Shown piece by piece: positions 51,567 to 61,316 of a stretch of 64,000 nt of DNA (its first letter is position 1; each line of letters starts with the position of its first letter). The notes beneath the pieces were generated by a model. The model ran no database searches. It was not told the DNA's origin and saw only the letters and a list, made by a program, of their open reading frames with translations. A program made the position numbers and the translations under genes. Source of the DNA: Salinimicrobium sp050750585 (GTDB taxonomy: Bacteria; Bacteroidota; Bacteroidia; Flavobacteriales; Flavobacteriaceae); the NCBI RefSeq assembly GCF_050750585.1, contig NZ_JBOJLM010000012.1:1-64000 (forward strand). Direction: 5' to 3'.

Positions 51567-52298
51567 GTGAACAAGCCAAAAAATAATCCCGATATCTTCG
51601 GAAAAGCAATTACCGACTTCTTCGAAAAAGCTGATGAAACCGATATTGTTGTGCATTCGCCCGACTTTGATGATGATGTGATTCCGGTGCCCTACCTCTT
51701 CAGAAGTTATAAAGAAATGCCGCCACTTGAACAGCAAGCCCTCAAGTTGTGCCGGGGAAAGGTGCTGGATGTAGGCTGCGGTGCGGGTAGCCATCCCCTT
51801 TACCTTCAGCAGGAGCGCAATCTTGTAGTTACAGCTATAGATACTTCAGCCGGAGCTATAAAAGTGTGTCGCAAACGCGGAATTTCGGATGCCAGAAATA
51901 TTGCTTTTGAAGATCTTTCCGAAGAAAAATTCGACACAATTTTACTGCTGATGAATGGAACAGGTATCGTAGGAAAAATGAAGTTCCTGGATGCCTTTTT
52001 TGAGCAGCTAAAGAATCTTCTTGCTGAAAACGGCCAGGTCTTAATTGATTCTTCAGACCTTATTTACCTTTTTGATACCGATGAAGATGGGGGCGTGTGG
52101 GTAGATACAACAAATGGTTACTATGGCGAACTCACATACCGACTGAGCTATAAGGCTGAAATGTCAAATAGTTTTGACTGGTTGTACCTTGATTTTGAAT
52201 CATTATCTTTAGCAGCTGACAAGCACCGCTTTAACTGTGAAAAAATATATGAAGGCGAACATTATGATTACCTGGCAAGGCTTACAGTAAAAAAGTAA
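51567..52298 (+). CDS. Class I SAM-dependent methyltransferase
   Basis: A 243-residue protein with the Rossmann-fold SAM motif VLDVGCGAGSHPLYLQ near residue 68, followed by motif II VVTAIDTSAGAI and a post-I acidic segment FDTILLLMNGTGI. The substrate is not apparent; a metabolite or small molecule is more likely than RNA. The start is GTG at 51567, 26 bp from the divergent YkgJ gene. One base separates it from the downstream metalloprotease gene. Confidence 0.88.
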   Translation: MNKPKNNPDIFGKAITDFFEKADETDIVVHSPDFDDDVIPVPYLFRSYKEMPPLEQQALKLCRGKVLDVGCGAGSHPLYLQQERNLVVTAIDTSAGAIKVCRKRGISDARNIAFEDLSEEKFDTILLLMNGTGIVGKMKFLDAFFEQLKNLLAENGQVLIDSSDLIYLFDTDEDGGVWVDTTNGYYGELTYRLSYKAEMSNSFDWLYLDFESLSLAADKHRFNCEKIYEGEHYDYLARLTVKK

Positions 52299-52299
52299 A

Positions 52300-53067
52300 A
52301 TGAAGAAAAATTTCCATGCCGCCTGCATCTTGTTGTTATTCGTTTTAACGGGTTGCAGCACAGATGATGCCGACAAGAAACCTTCGGTGTACAGCAATAA
52401 TCTTGTTTTGGGCGCTTCGGCACGGGATTTTTTAAGCGATGAGACCTTTACCCACATTGAACTAGACGTGGTTTACGTGATAGGCCATAAGCCCGAAGAC
52501 CAGGTGTTGCAAAGCCTTACAAACTTTCTTGAACACTATACCCACAAGCCGGGCGGCATAAGCCTCAAAACCCGCGCGATTGTAAGTCCGCAAATGGGCT
52601 CCTATTCTATCAAAGAAATTAAAACGGTTGAAAAACAGCACCGAAGCGTTTTTTCTGAAGATGATAAATTAGGAGTATTTATCTTTTTTGCCGACAACAA
52701 AAGTGAGGATAGTAAAGCCAACTTCCGCATTCTAGGAAAAGCTTACCTCAATACCTCACTGGTTATTTTTGACAATCAGGAATTGAGTGATATGGCAGGC
52801 AGCGCCTCCCAAAGCGAGATTCAAACAGTGACCCTGCATCACGAATTTGGGCACCTCTTTGGCCTGGTGAACAACGGAAGTCCCGCACAGAGTGAACATG
52901 AAGATCCCGATAAAGGCTCCCGGGCGCACTGCAGCGTTGACGGATGTTTAATGGCAGCGGCTATCGAGTTTAGCTCCTCGCCGCTCAGTTTTCTTGAAAA
53001 TGATCAAAATATCCTAGACTTTGACGAGCAGTGCAAGCTCGACCTAAAGGCCAATGGAGGAAAGTAA
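52300..53067 (+). CDS. Lipoprotein zinc metalloprotease
   Basis: A 255-residue predicted lipoprotein (ACILLLFVLTGC lipobox). The zinc-binding motif is TLHHEFGHLFGLVNNG, a metzincin-like HExxHxxG signature with a following asparagine. A C-terminal segment, CSVDGCLMAAAIEFSS, is rich in potential ligands or disulfides and resembles a Met-turn region. It is a surface or periplasmic protease of unknown substrate. It starts one base after the methyltransferase stop. Confidence 0.85.
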   Translation: MKKNFHAACILLLFVLTGCSTDDADKKPSVYSNNLVLGASARDFLSDETFTHIELDVVYVIGHKPEDQVLQSLTNFLEHYTHKPGGISLKTRAIVSPQMGSYSIKEIKTVEKQHRSVFSEDDKLGVFIFFADNKSEDSKANFRILGKAYLNTSLVIFDNQELSDMAGSASQSEIQTVTLHHEFGHLFGLVNNGSPAQSEHEDPDKGSRAHCSVDGCLMAAAIEFSSSPLSFLENDQNILDFDEQCKLDLKANGGK

Positions 53068-53188
53068 CTGCTGGATTCAGGATTCAAGATCATTGTTGTT
53101 TTAGAGAAAGATCCAGGCTATTTCACTTCGAATAAAACTTCGGGTAGCATCAGATAAACATTTACTTAGTTCGTTATAACTCACAAAA

Positions 53189-53225
53189 AACCCCTCAAAA
53201 ATGTGCTTTTAAGGGGTCCTTTTTC
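53189..53225 (+). terminator. Terminator after the metalloprotease gene
   Basis: Stem ACCCCTCAAAA / TTTTAAGGGGT with a 6-base loop and a T tract on the right. Its upper part is a diverged copy of the AAAAATG palindrome. Confidence 0.75.
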
Positions 53226-53281
53226 TACTACTTTGTACTTCTAAAGTCGTATTTTTAAAATCGCATTTCTCTAAAGTCTTC
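53225..53281. repeat. Degenerate heptad array
   Basis: TTTGTA then CTTCTAA, AGTCGTA, TTTTTAA, AATCGCA, TTTCTCT, AAAGTCT: 7-base words. They share CTTCTAA and AATCG-type words with the array at 62885-62972, although the two loci are 9.6 kb apart. Confidence 0.55.
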
Positions 53282-54918
53282 TAATTTCCATAAACTTTTT
53301 TTCCGTCAAGATAAGTAGCACTGGCTTTCATATCGGGGATTTGTTCTTCAGAAACCTTCATGATATCCCTGTCTAAAATGACAAAATCGGCATACTTTCC
53401 AGGTTCTATCGATCCCTTTTCATCTTCTTCAAAATTGCTGTAAGCTGCCCAAATTGTCATTCCGCGTAAGGCTTCTTCCCTGGAAAGTACCTGCTCGGGC
53501 ATATAACCTCCTTCAGGATAATTTTTTGTATCCTTACGTGCCACCGCCGCATAGAAGGTGAGGAATGGGCTCACCTGCTCTACAGGAAAATCTGTACCCA
53601 AAGCGATTATGCCGGCTTCTTCGAGCAGTTTTTTATAGGCATAAGCACCTTTTTCCCGCTCTTCGCCCAGCCTTTCTCCAGCCCAGTACATATCGCTTGT
53701 AGCGTGGGTAGGTTGCACTGACGGAATTATATTTTTACTGAAATATTTAAAATCTTCGGGGGCAATTATTTGTGAATGTTCAACCTTCCAACGGCGATCT
53801 CCTGCGTCTGAAAGCAGAGAATCATAAGTCTTTAGCACCACAACATTGGCCGAATCTCCAATGGCATGGGTATTCATTTGGTAAGGCGAATTTGCAATTC
53901 TACCGGCTGTCTTCTTAAAATCGGCCACCGAAGAAAGTAAAGCGCCGTAATGGTTATGCTTATCGGAATAAGGCTCTTTTAATGCAGCTCCCCTTGACCC
54001 CAGGGCACCGTCGGCATAAAATTTCACCGAACGTACATTTAATCTGGGCGTTTTTAGAGGCTCCCTGTCAAGAAAGTAATCCAGGTTCTCTTTTGTATTG
54101 CTTATCATTGCGTAGATGCGCACTTCCAACTCCCCAGCCTGCTGAAGGCTATCGATCAATTCTATTGTAGCACGATCTAATCCTGCATCATTAACGGTAG
54201 TTAAACCATACTGAAAAACCTCTTTTTGAGCATCCAGTAAAGCTGCGGTTTGATCTTTAACGCTGGCTTCAGGAACTGCGTTCTCTACCAATGCCATGGG
54301 ATTGTCTATAAGGATCCCGGTAAGTTTGCCGTTCTTCTTTTCGATTTCTCCACCTTCTGCAGGAGTGTTTGCTGTAATATTAGCTGCATTGAGCGCCGCC
54401 TGATTGGCGAGTAAGGCATGACCGTCAATTCGTGTGATGGCAACCGGAGTATCTGGAAAAAGAACATCAAGCGTATCTTTTATGGGAAACTCTTTTATCT
54501 CCCAGTCATTTTGATCCCACCCAAGGCCTACTATAAAATCGGATTTTTTTTCTTCCTGAAATGCTGTTATTCGTGCAACTACTTCTTCAAAGCTGGTAGT
54601 GCCGGTAAGATCTACAGCCTGCATGGAACTGCCGAGTCCGTAGAAATGTGCGTGCGCATCAATTAATCCGGGAAGAATAGTCTTTCCCTGGGCATCCAAT
54701 ACTTCAGGGGCATTGTATTTCTCCTGTAATTCAGCTGAAGTACCAACAGCAAGAAACTTTCCGTCTTTGACTACGAATGCTTCCGCAGTAGAAAACTGAT
54801 CGTCTACAGTATATATATTGGCATTGATTACCAGGAGATCGGCTTCTTGTTTCCCGTTGTCATTACATCCGAAGAACATTCCGAAGCATAGAATTAGAAA
54901 TAGTGCTTTTTTGATCAT
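53281..54918 (-). CDS. Amidohydrolase-family lipoprotein (YtcJ-like)
   Basis: A 545-residue predicted lipoprotein: MIKKALFLILCFGMFFGC is a lipobox. It belongs to the amidohydrolase superfamily, with metal-site motifs DAHAHFYGLG (HxH), KVEHSQII and LGTDFPVEQVSPF, and the C-terminal beta-sandwich GKYADFVILDRDI. This is the YtcJ/NfdA-like family of broad-specificity deacetylases or deformylases; substrate unknown. I chose the ATG at 54918, which gives the lipobox; the longer frame lacks it at the N-terminus. Confidence 0.9.
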   Translation of the reverse strand: MIKKALFLILCFGMFFGCNDNGKQEADLLVINANIYTVDDQFSTAEAFVVKDGKFLAVGTSAELQEKYNAPEVLDAQGKTILPGLIDAHAHFYGLGSSMQAVDLTGTTSFEEVVARITAFQEEKKSDFIVGLGWDQNDWEIKEFPIKDTLDVLFPDTPVAITRIDGHALLANQAALNAANITANTPAEGGEIEKKNGKLTGILIDNPMALVENAVPEASVKDQTAALLDAQKEVFQYGLTTVNDAGLDRATIELIDSLQQAGELEVRIYAMISNTKENLDYFLDREPLKTPRLNVRSVKFYADGALGSRGAALKEPYSDKHNHYGALLSSVADFKKTAGRIANSPYQMNTHAIGDSANVVVLKTYDSLLSDAGDRRWKVEHSQIIAPEDFKYFSKNIIPSVQPTHATSDMYWAGERLGEEREKGAYAYKKLLEEAGIIALGTDFPVEQVSPFLTFYAAVARKDTKNYPEGGYMPEQVLSREEALRGMTIWAAYSNFEEDEKGSIEPGKYADFVILDRDIMKVSEEQIPDMKASATYLDGKKVYGN

Positions 54919-54943
54919 GTGAAGAGATTTAGGGTAAAAATAG

Positions 54944-54971
54944 AAAATGCGCTCCAAACAGAAGCGCATTT
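54944..54971 (-). terminator. Hairpin after the PiT-like gene
   Basis: AAATGCGCT / AAGCGCATTT arms with a 7-base loop, 24 bp past the stop of the permease gene. It is likely a terminator, with a modest T tract. Confidence 0.6.
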
Positions 54972-54994
54972 ATAAAGTTTTGGGCACATGAAGT

Positions 54995-56128
54995 TTAGAA
55001 CCAGCCCACAATTGCCTCACCTATGGCCTTACGAATATCGGCATTTGCTGCAGCAGCAAGGGCAATAGAAACAAATAAACCTATCATGGCGTAAGCGAAA
55101 TCTCTAAAGATCATCTTACCGGCCTTCTTGCGGTGTTTCTTACCTTTTTTGGTACGGGCAAAACTCACGGCGATCTCTCTACCGCCAATGACTCCAAGGA
55201 AAACCCAGGTTGTAGACATGGGTACCGTACTAATAAATAATTTATAGATAAGCAAAATCACATAAGTTGCATCGATTAGGGTTGCTGCCCTAACATCCGA
55301 AATCCTCGCTTTTTCACTTACTACTTTCTGAATTTTGTCTCCCCGCAGGTAGAAAAGAAGTCCAAGACCTGTAAAGATGGTCAATGCAAAGATGATGAAT
55401 TGAAAGAGGTCGAGTTGTCTTGGCAGGAAGACGGCGATATTGGCACCATCCTGCATCACCCAAACCCCCCACAATGTACCGCTCACTACCCACTGCACTA
55501 TATTCCAGCTCTGGTTGAATTTACGGCTCTTAAAATATTTTTTGATGGTATTGTACGACAGGTACCAAACCAGGAATGACAGGATGAACGCCATGATGTA
55601 CCCGGTCCAGGATTTCCATACTACGGAAGTGATCCCCGACGTATCGGCGCTAAACACACTTAAAATAAGGAAAGTGGTAGAAACCGGCATTCTTAAACGG
55701 GTAAGGATAAGAAGTACCAGGGGTGCAATTATTTGGAAAAAGCTGAAGTTCTCTGGGTGCGGATATTTAGTAGTGCCATCGGGGTTGAGGAGGCGTTGAT
55801 AGGTCACATCACCGTCAAAATAGATCCAGCTAAAGGTGACCACCGCAAGGAAAATACTCCCGATGAAGATCCACATCACCCACCATTTCCTGTTCTTGTT
55901 ACTTTCGATAAAGGTACCCAGCGACTGAATACTGTCATTGGCTACGGTAGCGTAGGCAGCGAAAAAGAACCCGAGCCACATCCCGGCCTGACCGTAACCG
56001 GTGAGGATACCCGCCAGAACAAGTCCTACAATTACTATGGCAAGAAATGTCTTTTCCTGTACCATAAAATCGAGCACGTTCAAGTACGGCCGATTCCTCT
56101 TTATCCTCTTAAATTTAGTTTTTGCCAT
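54995..56128 (-). CDS. PiT-like inorganic phosphate permease (distant)
   Basis: A 377-residue membrane protein with about ten hydrophobic segments. The two PiT half-signatures are visible in diverged form: ANDSIQSLGTFIES in the first half and MPVSTTFLILS, with DGANIAVFLPRQ and MSTTWVFLGV, in the second. No PhoU/DUF47 partner gene is adjacent. Phosphate or sulfate transport is therefore inference from a distant family resemblance. A TAATTTTG -7-like box is at 56204-56211. Confidence 0.7.
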   Translation of the reverse strand: MAKTKFKRIKRNRPYLNVLDFMVQEKTFLAIVIVGLVLAGILTGYGQAGMWLGFFFAAYATVANDSIQSLGTFIESNKNRKWWVMWIFIGSIFLAVVTFSWIYFDGDVTYQRLLNPDGTTKYPHPENFSFFQIIAPLVLLILTRLRMPVSTTFLILSVFSADTSGITSVVWKSWTGYIMAFILSFLVWYLSYNTIKKYFKSRKFNQSWNIVQWVVSGTLWGVWVMQDGANIAVFLPRQLDLFQFIIFALTIFTGLGLLFYLRGDKIQKVVSEKARISDVRAATLIDATYVILLIYKLFISTVPMSTTWVFLGVIGGREIAVSFARTKKGKKHRKKAGKMIFRDFAYAMIGLFVSIALAAAANADIRKAIGEAIVGWF

Positions 56129-56290
56129 TTGATTATTATAGGGTTTTCAAAAATTGCTAAAAAATGCGAATAAAACTGTCTTTTTTACATTTTTTTTGCG
56201 CTGCAAAATTATACACTTCCATAAAACCTCTTTTTATTCCAATGTTATCTAATTGTTAAGATTGCCTAAAATTACTGGGGTCCTTTCCAT

Positions 56291-56320
56291 AAAAAAAGCC
56301 GGTAAGAACCGGCTTTTTTT
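56291..56320 (-). terminator. Terminator of the barrel/TPR operon
   Basis: Stem AGCCGGT / ACCGGCT with a 4-base loop and A/T tracts on both sides, just past the barrel-gene stop. Confidence 0.88.
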
Positions 56321-56341
56321 ATATGGTGTATTTTCTGTTTG

Positions 56342-58075
56342 TTATCTTCCGAAGTCAAACTTATAAGTAGCTCCTGCCATAACCTGCATTCCCAGCACAG
56401 GATAGTCTACCCATCTTTCATAGTTATCTCCCAGCAGGTTTTGCCCCCGGGCAAATATTGAAAGCCTGTCGTTAAACCTGTACCCCAGATTAAGGTTAAG
56501 GTCAAAATAAGAATCCAGGCTCACTATTTCTGTTCTTACGGAATTGAGTACATCACTGGTTTGGTATATCTCAAAATCCTTACGCTCGCCCACAAAAAAA
56601 ACATTTGCACCTGCAAACCATTTTTCTGTGATCTGGTAATCTCCAATCAAATTGGCTCTAAAAGTTGGAAGGTTCCATGCTTCTTCCTCATCACTGGTGT
56701 CGTAAACGAAAAACTCCCCATTAACACGCAGGTTAAAGTCACTGTTCACATCAAAATCAAGTTCTCCAAAAAGGGAGATGGTATTGACCTGATCATAAAC
56801 AACTCCAAAAGAATTACCATAAGCATATTCGGGTTTAGTTCCCGGCTCAGTCATTTCATTGGGATTTGATCTAAAGAGAGGCTTGTAATCTTCGGCCATG
56901 TACTTTAAGCGCGTGTTGTAGCCTATATTTGTTGACAATTTTCCTTTAGCACCCACATAAGCATTGTACTGTTGATCTGTAGGGGCTATATCAACTGCAG
57001 GTGAAAGAAAAGGATTCTCTTTAGTAAACTCGTAATAAGAATTTTGTCGCAACTCCCCTTCCAGGCCGGCATAGGCAATAAAATAATCGCCTGCGGCACG
57101 GTAGCTGGCAGTCACCTGAGGGTAAACGTAAATCCCGCTGTCGCTGTTCTCTGAATCATAGCTATAATAAATCGCCGCTCCGAGGTTAAGGGTAAGGTCA
57201 TCGCGCAGAATAAGAAGGCTCGAAGCTACCCCCAGGTTCATATAGCTGTAAGTAAGATCTTCACCGTCATCAAAATAAGGAGCAAAAGATCCGTTTAGAT
57301 AATCGAAAATCAGATTGGTGTGAAACAATTCGCCACCAATAGGAATCTCAAGAGTAGGTTTAAAAGTAAGGCGGTGCTCGGTAGATTCAAAATCATCCCC
57401 AAAATACCTGTACTTAGCCTCTGCCCTGTCAAAAAAGGACTTTTCCCAATTAATTTCTCCGCCTGCGTACACACTGTAATAATTGTGCTGTGGCTCAAGA
57501 TTATTTATAACCTCCTGGCTCACTTCATCGCTTCGAACTCCATACCAGTTAAACAACCTGTGCTCTACACCAAAATCTGTATTCCAAATAAGGTTCCTTT
57601 TTCGGGAAGAGTAATTAAGATTGAGTTCGGTATCGTAGTAATGATCATCAAGTTCTACACCGTCAATGCCTCCCTGTGCCGAATTATGGGTTAGAAAAAT
57701 ACCAAAATTATCGGTACGGGTAACCTCGATATTGCTGTAAAACTCAGCGAGGGCACTGGTGTAAGTTCCAAAGCCAAGCGTGATGTAATTGTCAAACAAC
57801 TTTGGCGGACGCTGACGTTCTACCGTCGTAGCCCTACCCTTTGCTGGCGTAAAAGTAGAAGCCACAGGTACCGAAAATATACTGTACTGAACAGGCCTCT
57901 TCTCCAGGTTCACAGAATCTGAGATCTTTGGAGTCTCTTTTATCTTAAAAGCATCACTTACTGTGGGGGTATAGGGTTTTACCACTTCTACCATCTCGCT
58001 CCCAAGATCCTGGGCATACGAGAAGCCGGTGAAAACCAGAAATATGATAAAAACACCTAACGATTTAATTTTCAT
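56342..58075 (-). CDS. Outer-membrane beta-barrel protein, TonB-receptor-like
   Basis: A 577-residue secreted protein: signal peptide LGVFIIFLVFTGFSYAQ, then a short periplasmic N-terminus (VEVVKPYTPTVSDAFKIKE). A long series of alternating aromatic beta strands follows, ending in VMAGATYKFDFGR with a terminal aromatic pattern typical of barrels. No plug domain is present, so it is not a full TonB-dependent receptor. It is 21 bp downstream of the TPR gene and cotranscribed with it. This suggests an outer-membrane complex of barrel plus periplasmic TPR protein. Confidence 0.82.
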   Translation of the reverse strand: MKIKSLGVFIIFLVFTGFSYAQDLGSEMVEVVKPYTPTVSDAFKIKETPKISDSVNLEKRPVQYSIFSVPVASTFTPAKGRATTVERQRPPKLFDNYITLGFGTYTSALAEFYSNIEVTRTDNFGIFLTHNSAQGGIDGVELDDHYYDTELNLNYSSRKRNLIWNTDFGVEHRLFNWYGVRSDEVSQEVINNLEPQHNYYSVYAGGEINWEKSFFDRAEAKYRYFGDDFESTEHRLTFKPTLEIPIGGELFHTNLIFDYLNGSFAPYFDDGEDLTYSYMNLGVASSLLILRDDLTLNLGAAIYYSYDSENSDSGIYVYPQVTASYRAAGDYFIAYAGLEGELRQNSYYEFTKENPFLSPAVDIAPTDQQYNAYVGAKGKLSTNIGYNTRLKYMAEDYKPLFRSNPNEMTEPGTKPEYAYGNSFGVVYDQVNTISLFGELDFDVNSDFNLRVNGEFFVYDTSDEEEAWNLPTFRANLIGDYQITEKWFAGANVFFVGERKDFEIYQTSDVLNSVRTEIVSLDSYFDLNLNLGYRFNDRLSIFARGQNLLGDNYERWVDYPVLGMQVMAGATYKFDFGR

Positions 58076-58096
58076 GGGAAGGTTTTTATGTAATAT

Positions 58097-61000
58097 TTAA
58101 TTGTTGGTCTCTACAGAAGCATTTGTTTTAGCTTCCTCTGCTTTAATGCGGGCAAGTTCCTGCCTGGCCTCTTTTACAACTTCGGGGAACTGCGCGAAAT
58201 TATTGATCACGTTATCCAGGATGTAAGTTGCCTGGTAAGCATCACCCAAAGCGTAGAAATTCTTAGCCATGAGCACCAGCCCCTTAGCACCATATAATTT
58301 ATATTCGGAGTAATCACGCGCAAGTCGCTGTACCACGTCATTAGAAGCCTGATGGTTTCCTGCTTTATTTTTAAAATATGCATCATAGTATAAAGCTTCG
58401 GCAGCCAATTCTCCGGTGGCCGATTTCTGCACTTCGGCATAAGCGCGTTTTGCACGCTCTTCATTTCCTGTACGCAAGGCGGCACGGGCTATGATTACCT
58501 GCGCATCATTCTTTGCATCGGTCTCGGCATCAGGATTTGACAATACCTTTTCGGCATAGGCTACTGCTTCGTTGTAACTACCTTCTTCCAGGTAAGACTT
58601 CATCAGGTTAGACTGGGCAAAAATGGTATTTTGAGCAAACGATGCCTGGCTCTCCAACCGCTTTAACAGCGGTATAGCTTCGGAATAATTCCTGCTCTCC
58701 AAATAAATTTCAGAAAGCCTTGCCAAAGACTGCTCAAGATATTCTGAAGCCGATCTTTGGATCACATACTTGTAATACGGAATACTTTTCTGCTTATTTC
58801 CTTCACGGAAGTGTAACTGCCCCAGGTAGAAATTGGCCTGCACAGCATGAATTCCGTTAGGGAAAGAACTAAGATATTTTTCAAGTGCAGTAATTGCTGC
58901 TGAAGTATTGTTGTTTTGATATTGTTTCTCTGCCGATTCAAACGTCGTATTATCCAGGTCTACATCGGTCACCTCCACAAAATCCAGGTTTTTAACCCAG
59001 TTGGCGTACTCATCGGTCCTGCCCATGTCAACGTATATGAGGCGCGCAGTGCTTACTGCCTGAATTGCTTCAGCCGAATTCGGGTAATCGGCAACCACTT
59101 TTTTCATTTTCTCCAAAGCCTGAGAAGACTGATCGTTGTTGTAATAGATCAACCCCTGTTTCAGTAAAGCCTGCGGAACAAAAGTACTTCCGGGAACATC
59201 TCTAATAAGCCTGTCATAAGCCTGCATTCCCTGGCTTGTATTGTTCATGGCAACATACGTATTCCCCAGCTCGTAGGCCGCATCATCGCGATAGGACGAA
59301 CGCGGATACTTCTGAAGAAATTCATTCAAAGATGCTATTTTAGTTTCGTTTCGCTGCACAAACCCGTAGCTGATGGCTTTTTGAAAAGCAGCATAGTCAT
59401 TTTCATTTCCGTTTAAAGCAATAGCGGCATTATAAGCCTCCATTGCCGGCCAGTAACTACTGTTTACAAAGTAGCTGTCTCCCAATCTCACAAAAGCATC
59501 ATTCCTTCTTGCCTTATCGTGGGAAGTATCATTGGAATAACGCTTAAAATATTCTACTGCACGATCGTAATCGCGCTGTTTGAAGTATGCATAACCAATA
59601 TTATAGTCCAGGTTTTCTTTTTCTGAAACTCCCTGTGCGCCACTCATACCTGCAAATTCGCGGTAACCCACCAGTGCATCCTGGAAGTTGCGAAGGTTAA
59701 AATCGCTTTCGGCTTTCCAGAAAGTGGCCAAGGCAGTAAATCTTGGATCGCGTCTTTCACTTAAAGCCAGGTCAAAATATTCTTCGGCCTCTCTATAGTT
59801 TCCCTCTTTATAAAGTTCGAGTCCGCGGTAAAAAGCTACCTGCTGGTACACCACGTTATTCTGGAAATTACGATTTCCTTTAAGCAGGCGCATTGCTTCC
59901 TCATAATTTTTGGAAGTAATGAAAGAATTGATGAGCAATTCATTGATCTCTTCTTTAGCAGGCGAATTTGGGTATGTCTCCAGGTAATTCATCAAAACCT
60001 GTGGTGTGCTGGCATAGCTGTTTCCAATCTCGTAGCTTAACTTGGCATAATTAAGAGCAGCATCGGCCTTGATCTCCGGATTGAAATCCATCTCACTTGC
60101 ATTTTTAAACGCATTGAGGGCCTGTTGCTTCTTATCGGTCTTTAGGTAAGATTGAGCTAAGTGGTAATATGCATTTTGGGCCACGGCATTTTTACCGTCA
60201 ATGATCTTATTGAATTCTGAGATCGCGGCTTCATAATCTCCCTGCTGAAAATAAGCGTAACCCAACTGGTAGTAATCTGTATTATTCCACTTACCTCTTT
60301 CCCCCTGGTATTCCTTTAAATAAGGAATAGCTTTATCATACTGCCCAAGGTTGAAGTAACTTTCGCCTATGATCTTATTGAGTTCAGACCTGTCGCGGCG
60401 ATCGGCACGGGGCAATTGCTCCAGCCCAAGTTCAATGGCCTTTTCAAAATTCCCCTGCTTAAAATTCATATCGGCCTGGAAGTAAGACAGGTCTTCTTCA
60501 TAGCGTTCGGCATCTTCTACTTCTTCAAAAAGGGCATTTGCCTGCTCATAGTCATCGCCTTCATAAGCCATGAAACCGAGGTAGTATTTGGCCTGGCTGC
60601 CGTACTTTTTTGAATCTTTCACCTTGTTAAGGTATTCTTTGGCCTCATCATATTGTTTGGCCCTAAAATAAGCATACCCGTTATTGAAGCTAAATCGCTC
60701 TTTTTCGGCCTTGCTCAGGTTTCTTTGATCTACAGTATCGTACCATTTGCGGGCAAGAGAGTATTTTCCTGTTTCAAAATAATAGTCGGCAACATCGAGG
60801 TAAGCTGCATTTGTTTTAGTGCTGGTAGGATATCGCTGCACAAAATCTTCCATGAGCGCATCGGCCCCGGGTTGGTTCAGGCGAATCGCAGCATTGGCGA
60901 TATAATAAGCGGCGTTGGCTTTAACCCTTTCATCGTCCACTTCATCCTGTACTTCATCAAAGAGGGTTTGCGCGGCAAGGTATTGCCCATTGTTGTATAA

Positions 61001-61117
61001 TTCCAGGGCGCGGTTATAATCGGCCAGTGCATTTGTTTGAATGGCAGATTGTTGTGAAAAACCGGAAACTGAAAAGAAAACAAAAACAACAAAAAGGCAG
61101 ATTTTGCAATGTTTCAT
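58097..61117 (-). CDS. Large periplasmic TPR protein, 1006 aa
   Basis: A signal peptide (ICLFVVFVFFSVSGFSQQ) is followed by about twenty TPR-like repeats over the entire length, with repeating motifs such as YYQLGYAYFQQGDYEAAI and NIGYAYFKQRDYDRAVEYF. There is no catalytic domain and no membrane segment after the signal. Such long TPR proteins act as scaffolds. With the outer-membrane barrel gene 21 bp downstream they probably form a complex. The coding sequence contains one CAAAAATGGTATTTTG palindrome. A TATCTTTG box lies at 61144-61151. Confidence 0.88.
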   Translation of the reverse strand: MKHCKICLFVVFVFFSVSGFSQQSAIQTNALADYNRALELYNNGQYLAAQTLFDEVQDEVDDERVKANAAYYIANAAIRLNQPGADALMEDFVQRYPTSTKTNAAYLDVADYYFETGKYSLARKWYDTVDQRNLSKAEKERFSFNNGYAYFRAKQYDEAKEYLNKVKDSKKYGSQAKYYLGFMAYEGDDYEQANALFEEVEDAERYEEDLSYFQADMNFKQGNFEKAIELGLEQLPRADRRDRSELNKIIGESYFNLGQYDKAIPYLKEYQGERGKWNNTDYYQLGYAYFQQGDYEAAISEFNKIIDGKNAVAQNAYYHLAQSYLKTDKKQQALNAFKNASEMDFNPEIKADAALNYAKLSYEIGNSYASTPQVLMNYLETYPNSPAKEEINELLINSFITSKNYEEAMRLLKGNRNFQNNVVYQQVAFYRGLELYKEGNYREAEEYFDLALSERRDPRFTALATFWKAESDFNLRNFQDALVGYREFAGMSGAQGVSEKENLDYNIGYAYFKQRDYDRAVEYFKRYSNDTSHDKARRNDAFVRLGDSYFVNSSYWPAMEAYNAAIALNGNENDYAAFQKAISYGFVQRNETKIASLNEFLQKYPRSSYRDDAAYELGNTYVAMNNTSQGMQAYDRLIRDVPGSTFVPQALLKQGLIYYNNDQSSQALEKMKKVVADYPNSAEAIQAVSTARLIYVDMGRTDEYANWVKNLDFVEVTDVDLDNTTFESAEKQYQNNNTSAAITALEKYLSSFPNGIHAVQANFYLGQLHFREGNKQKSIPYYKYVIQRSASEYLEQSLARLSEIYLESRNYSEAIPLLKRLESQASFAQNTIFAQSNLMKSYLEEGSYNEAVAYAEKVLSNPDAETDAKNDAQVIIARAALRTGNEERAKRAYAEVQKSATGELAAEALYYDAYFKNKAGNHQASNDVVQRLARDYSEYKLYGAKGLVLMAKNFYALGDAYQATYILDNVINNFAQFPEVVKEARQELARIKAEEAKTNASVETNN

Positions 61118-61316
61118 TCGTAGATTTTATTTTGTTGATGATTCAAAGATATAAGAAACTCTAAGGTAATAACGCCTTTATTGTAAGATAAATTATGCAT
61201 TCTAGTTAAATGAAACCTAAAATTTAGCTGAAAAAAATTCAGCAGAAGAAAAGCAACTCAAGCTCTCATATTTACGTTCTCTTTCTTACTTTTACCTCTC
61301 TAAAATGTCATTTTTC

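Noticed and set aside
61305..61316. ATG at 61305 as ftsE start
   Set aside because: It lies in a palindrome copy, and the ATG at 61317 gives the usual FtsE N-terminus; the upstream one cannot be excluded.
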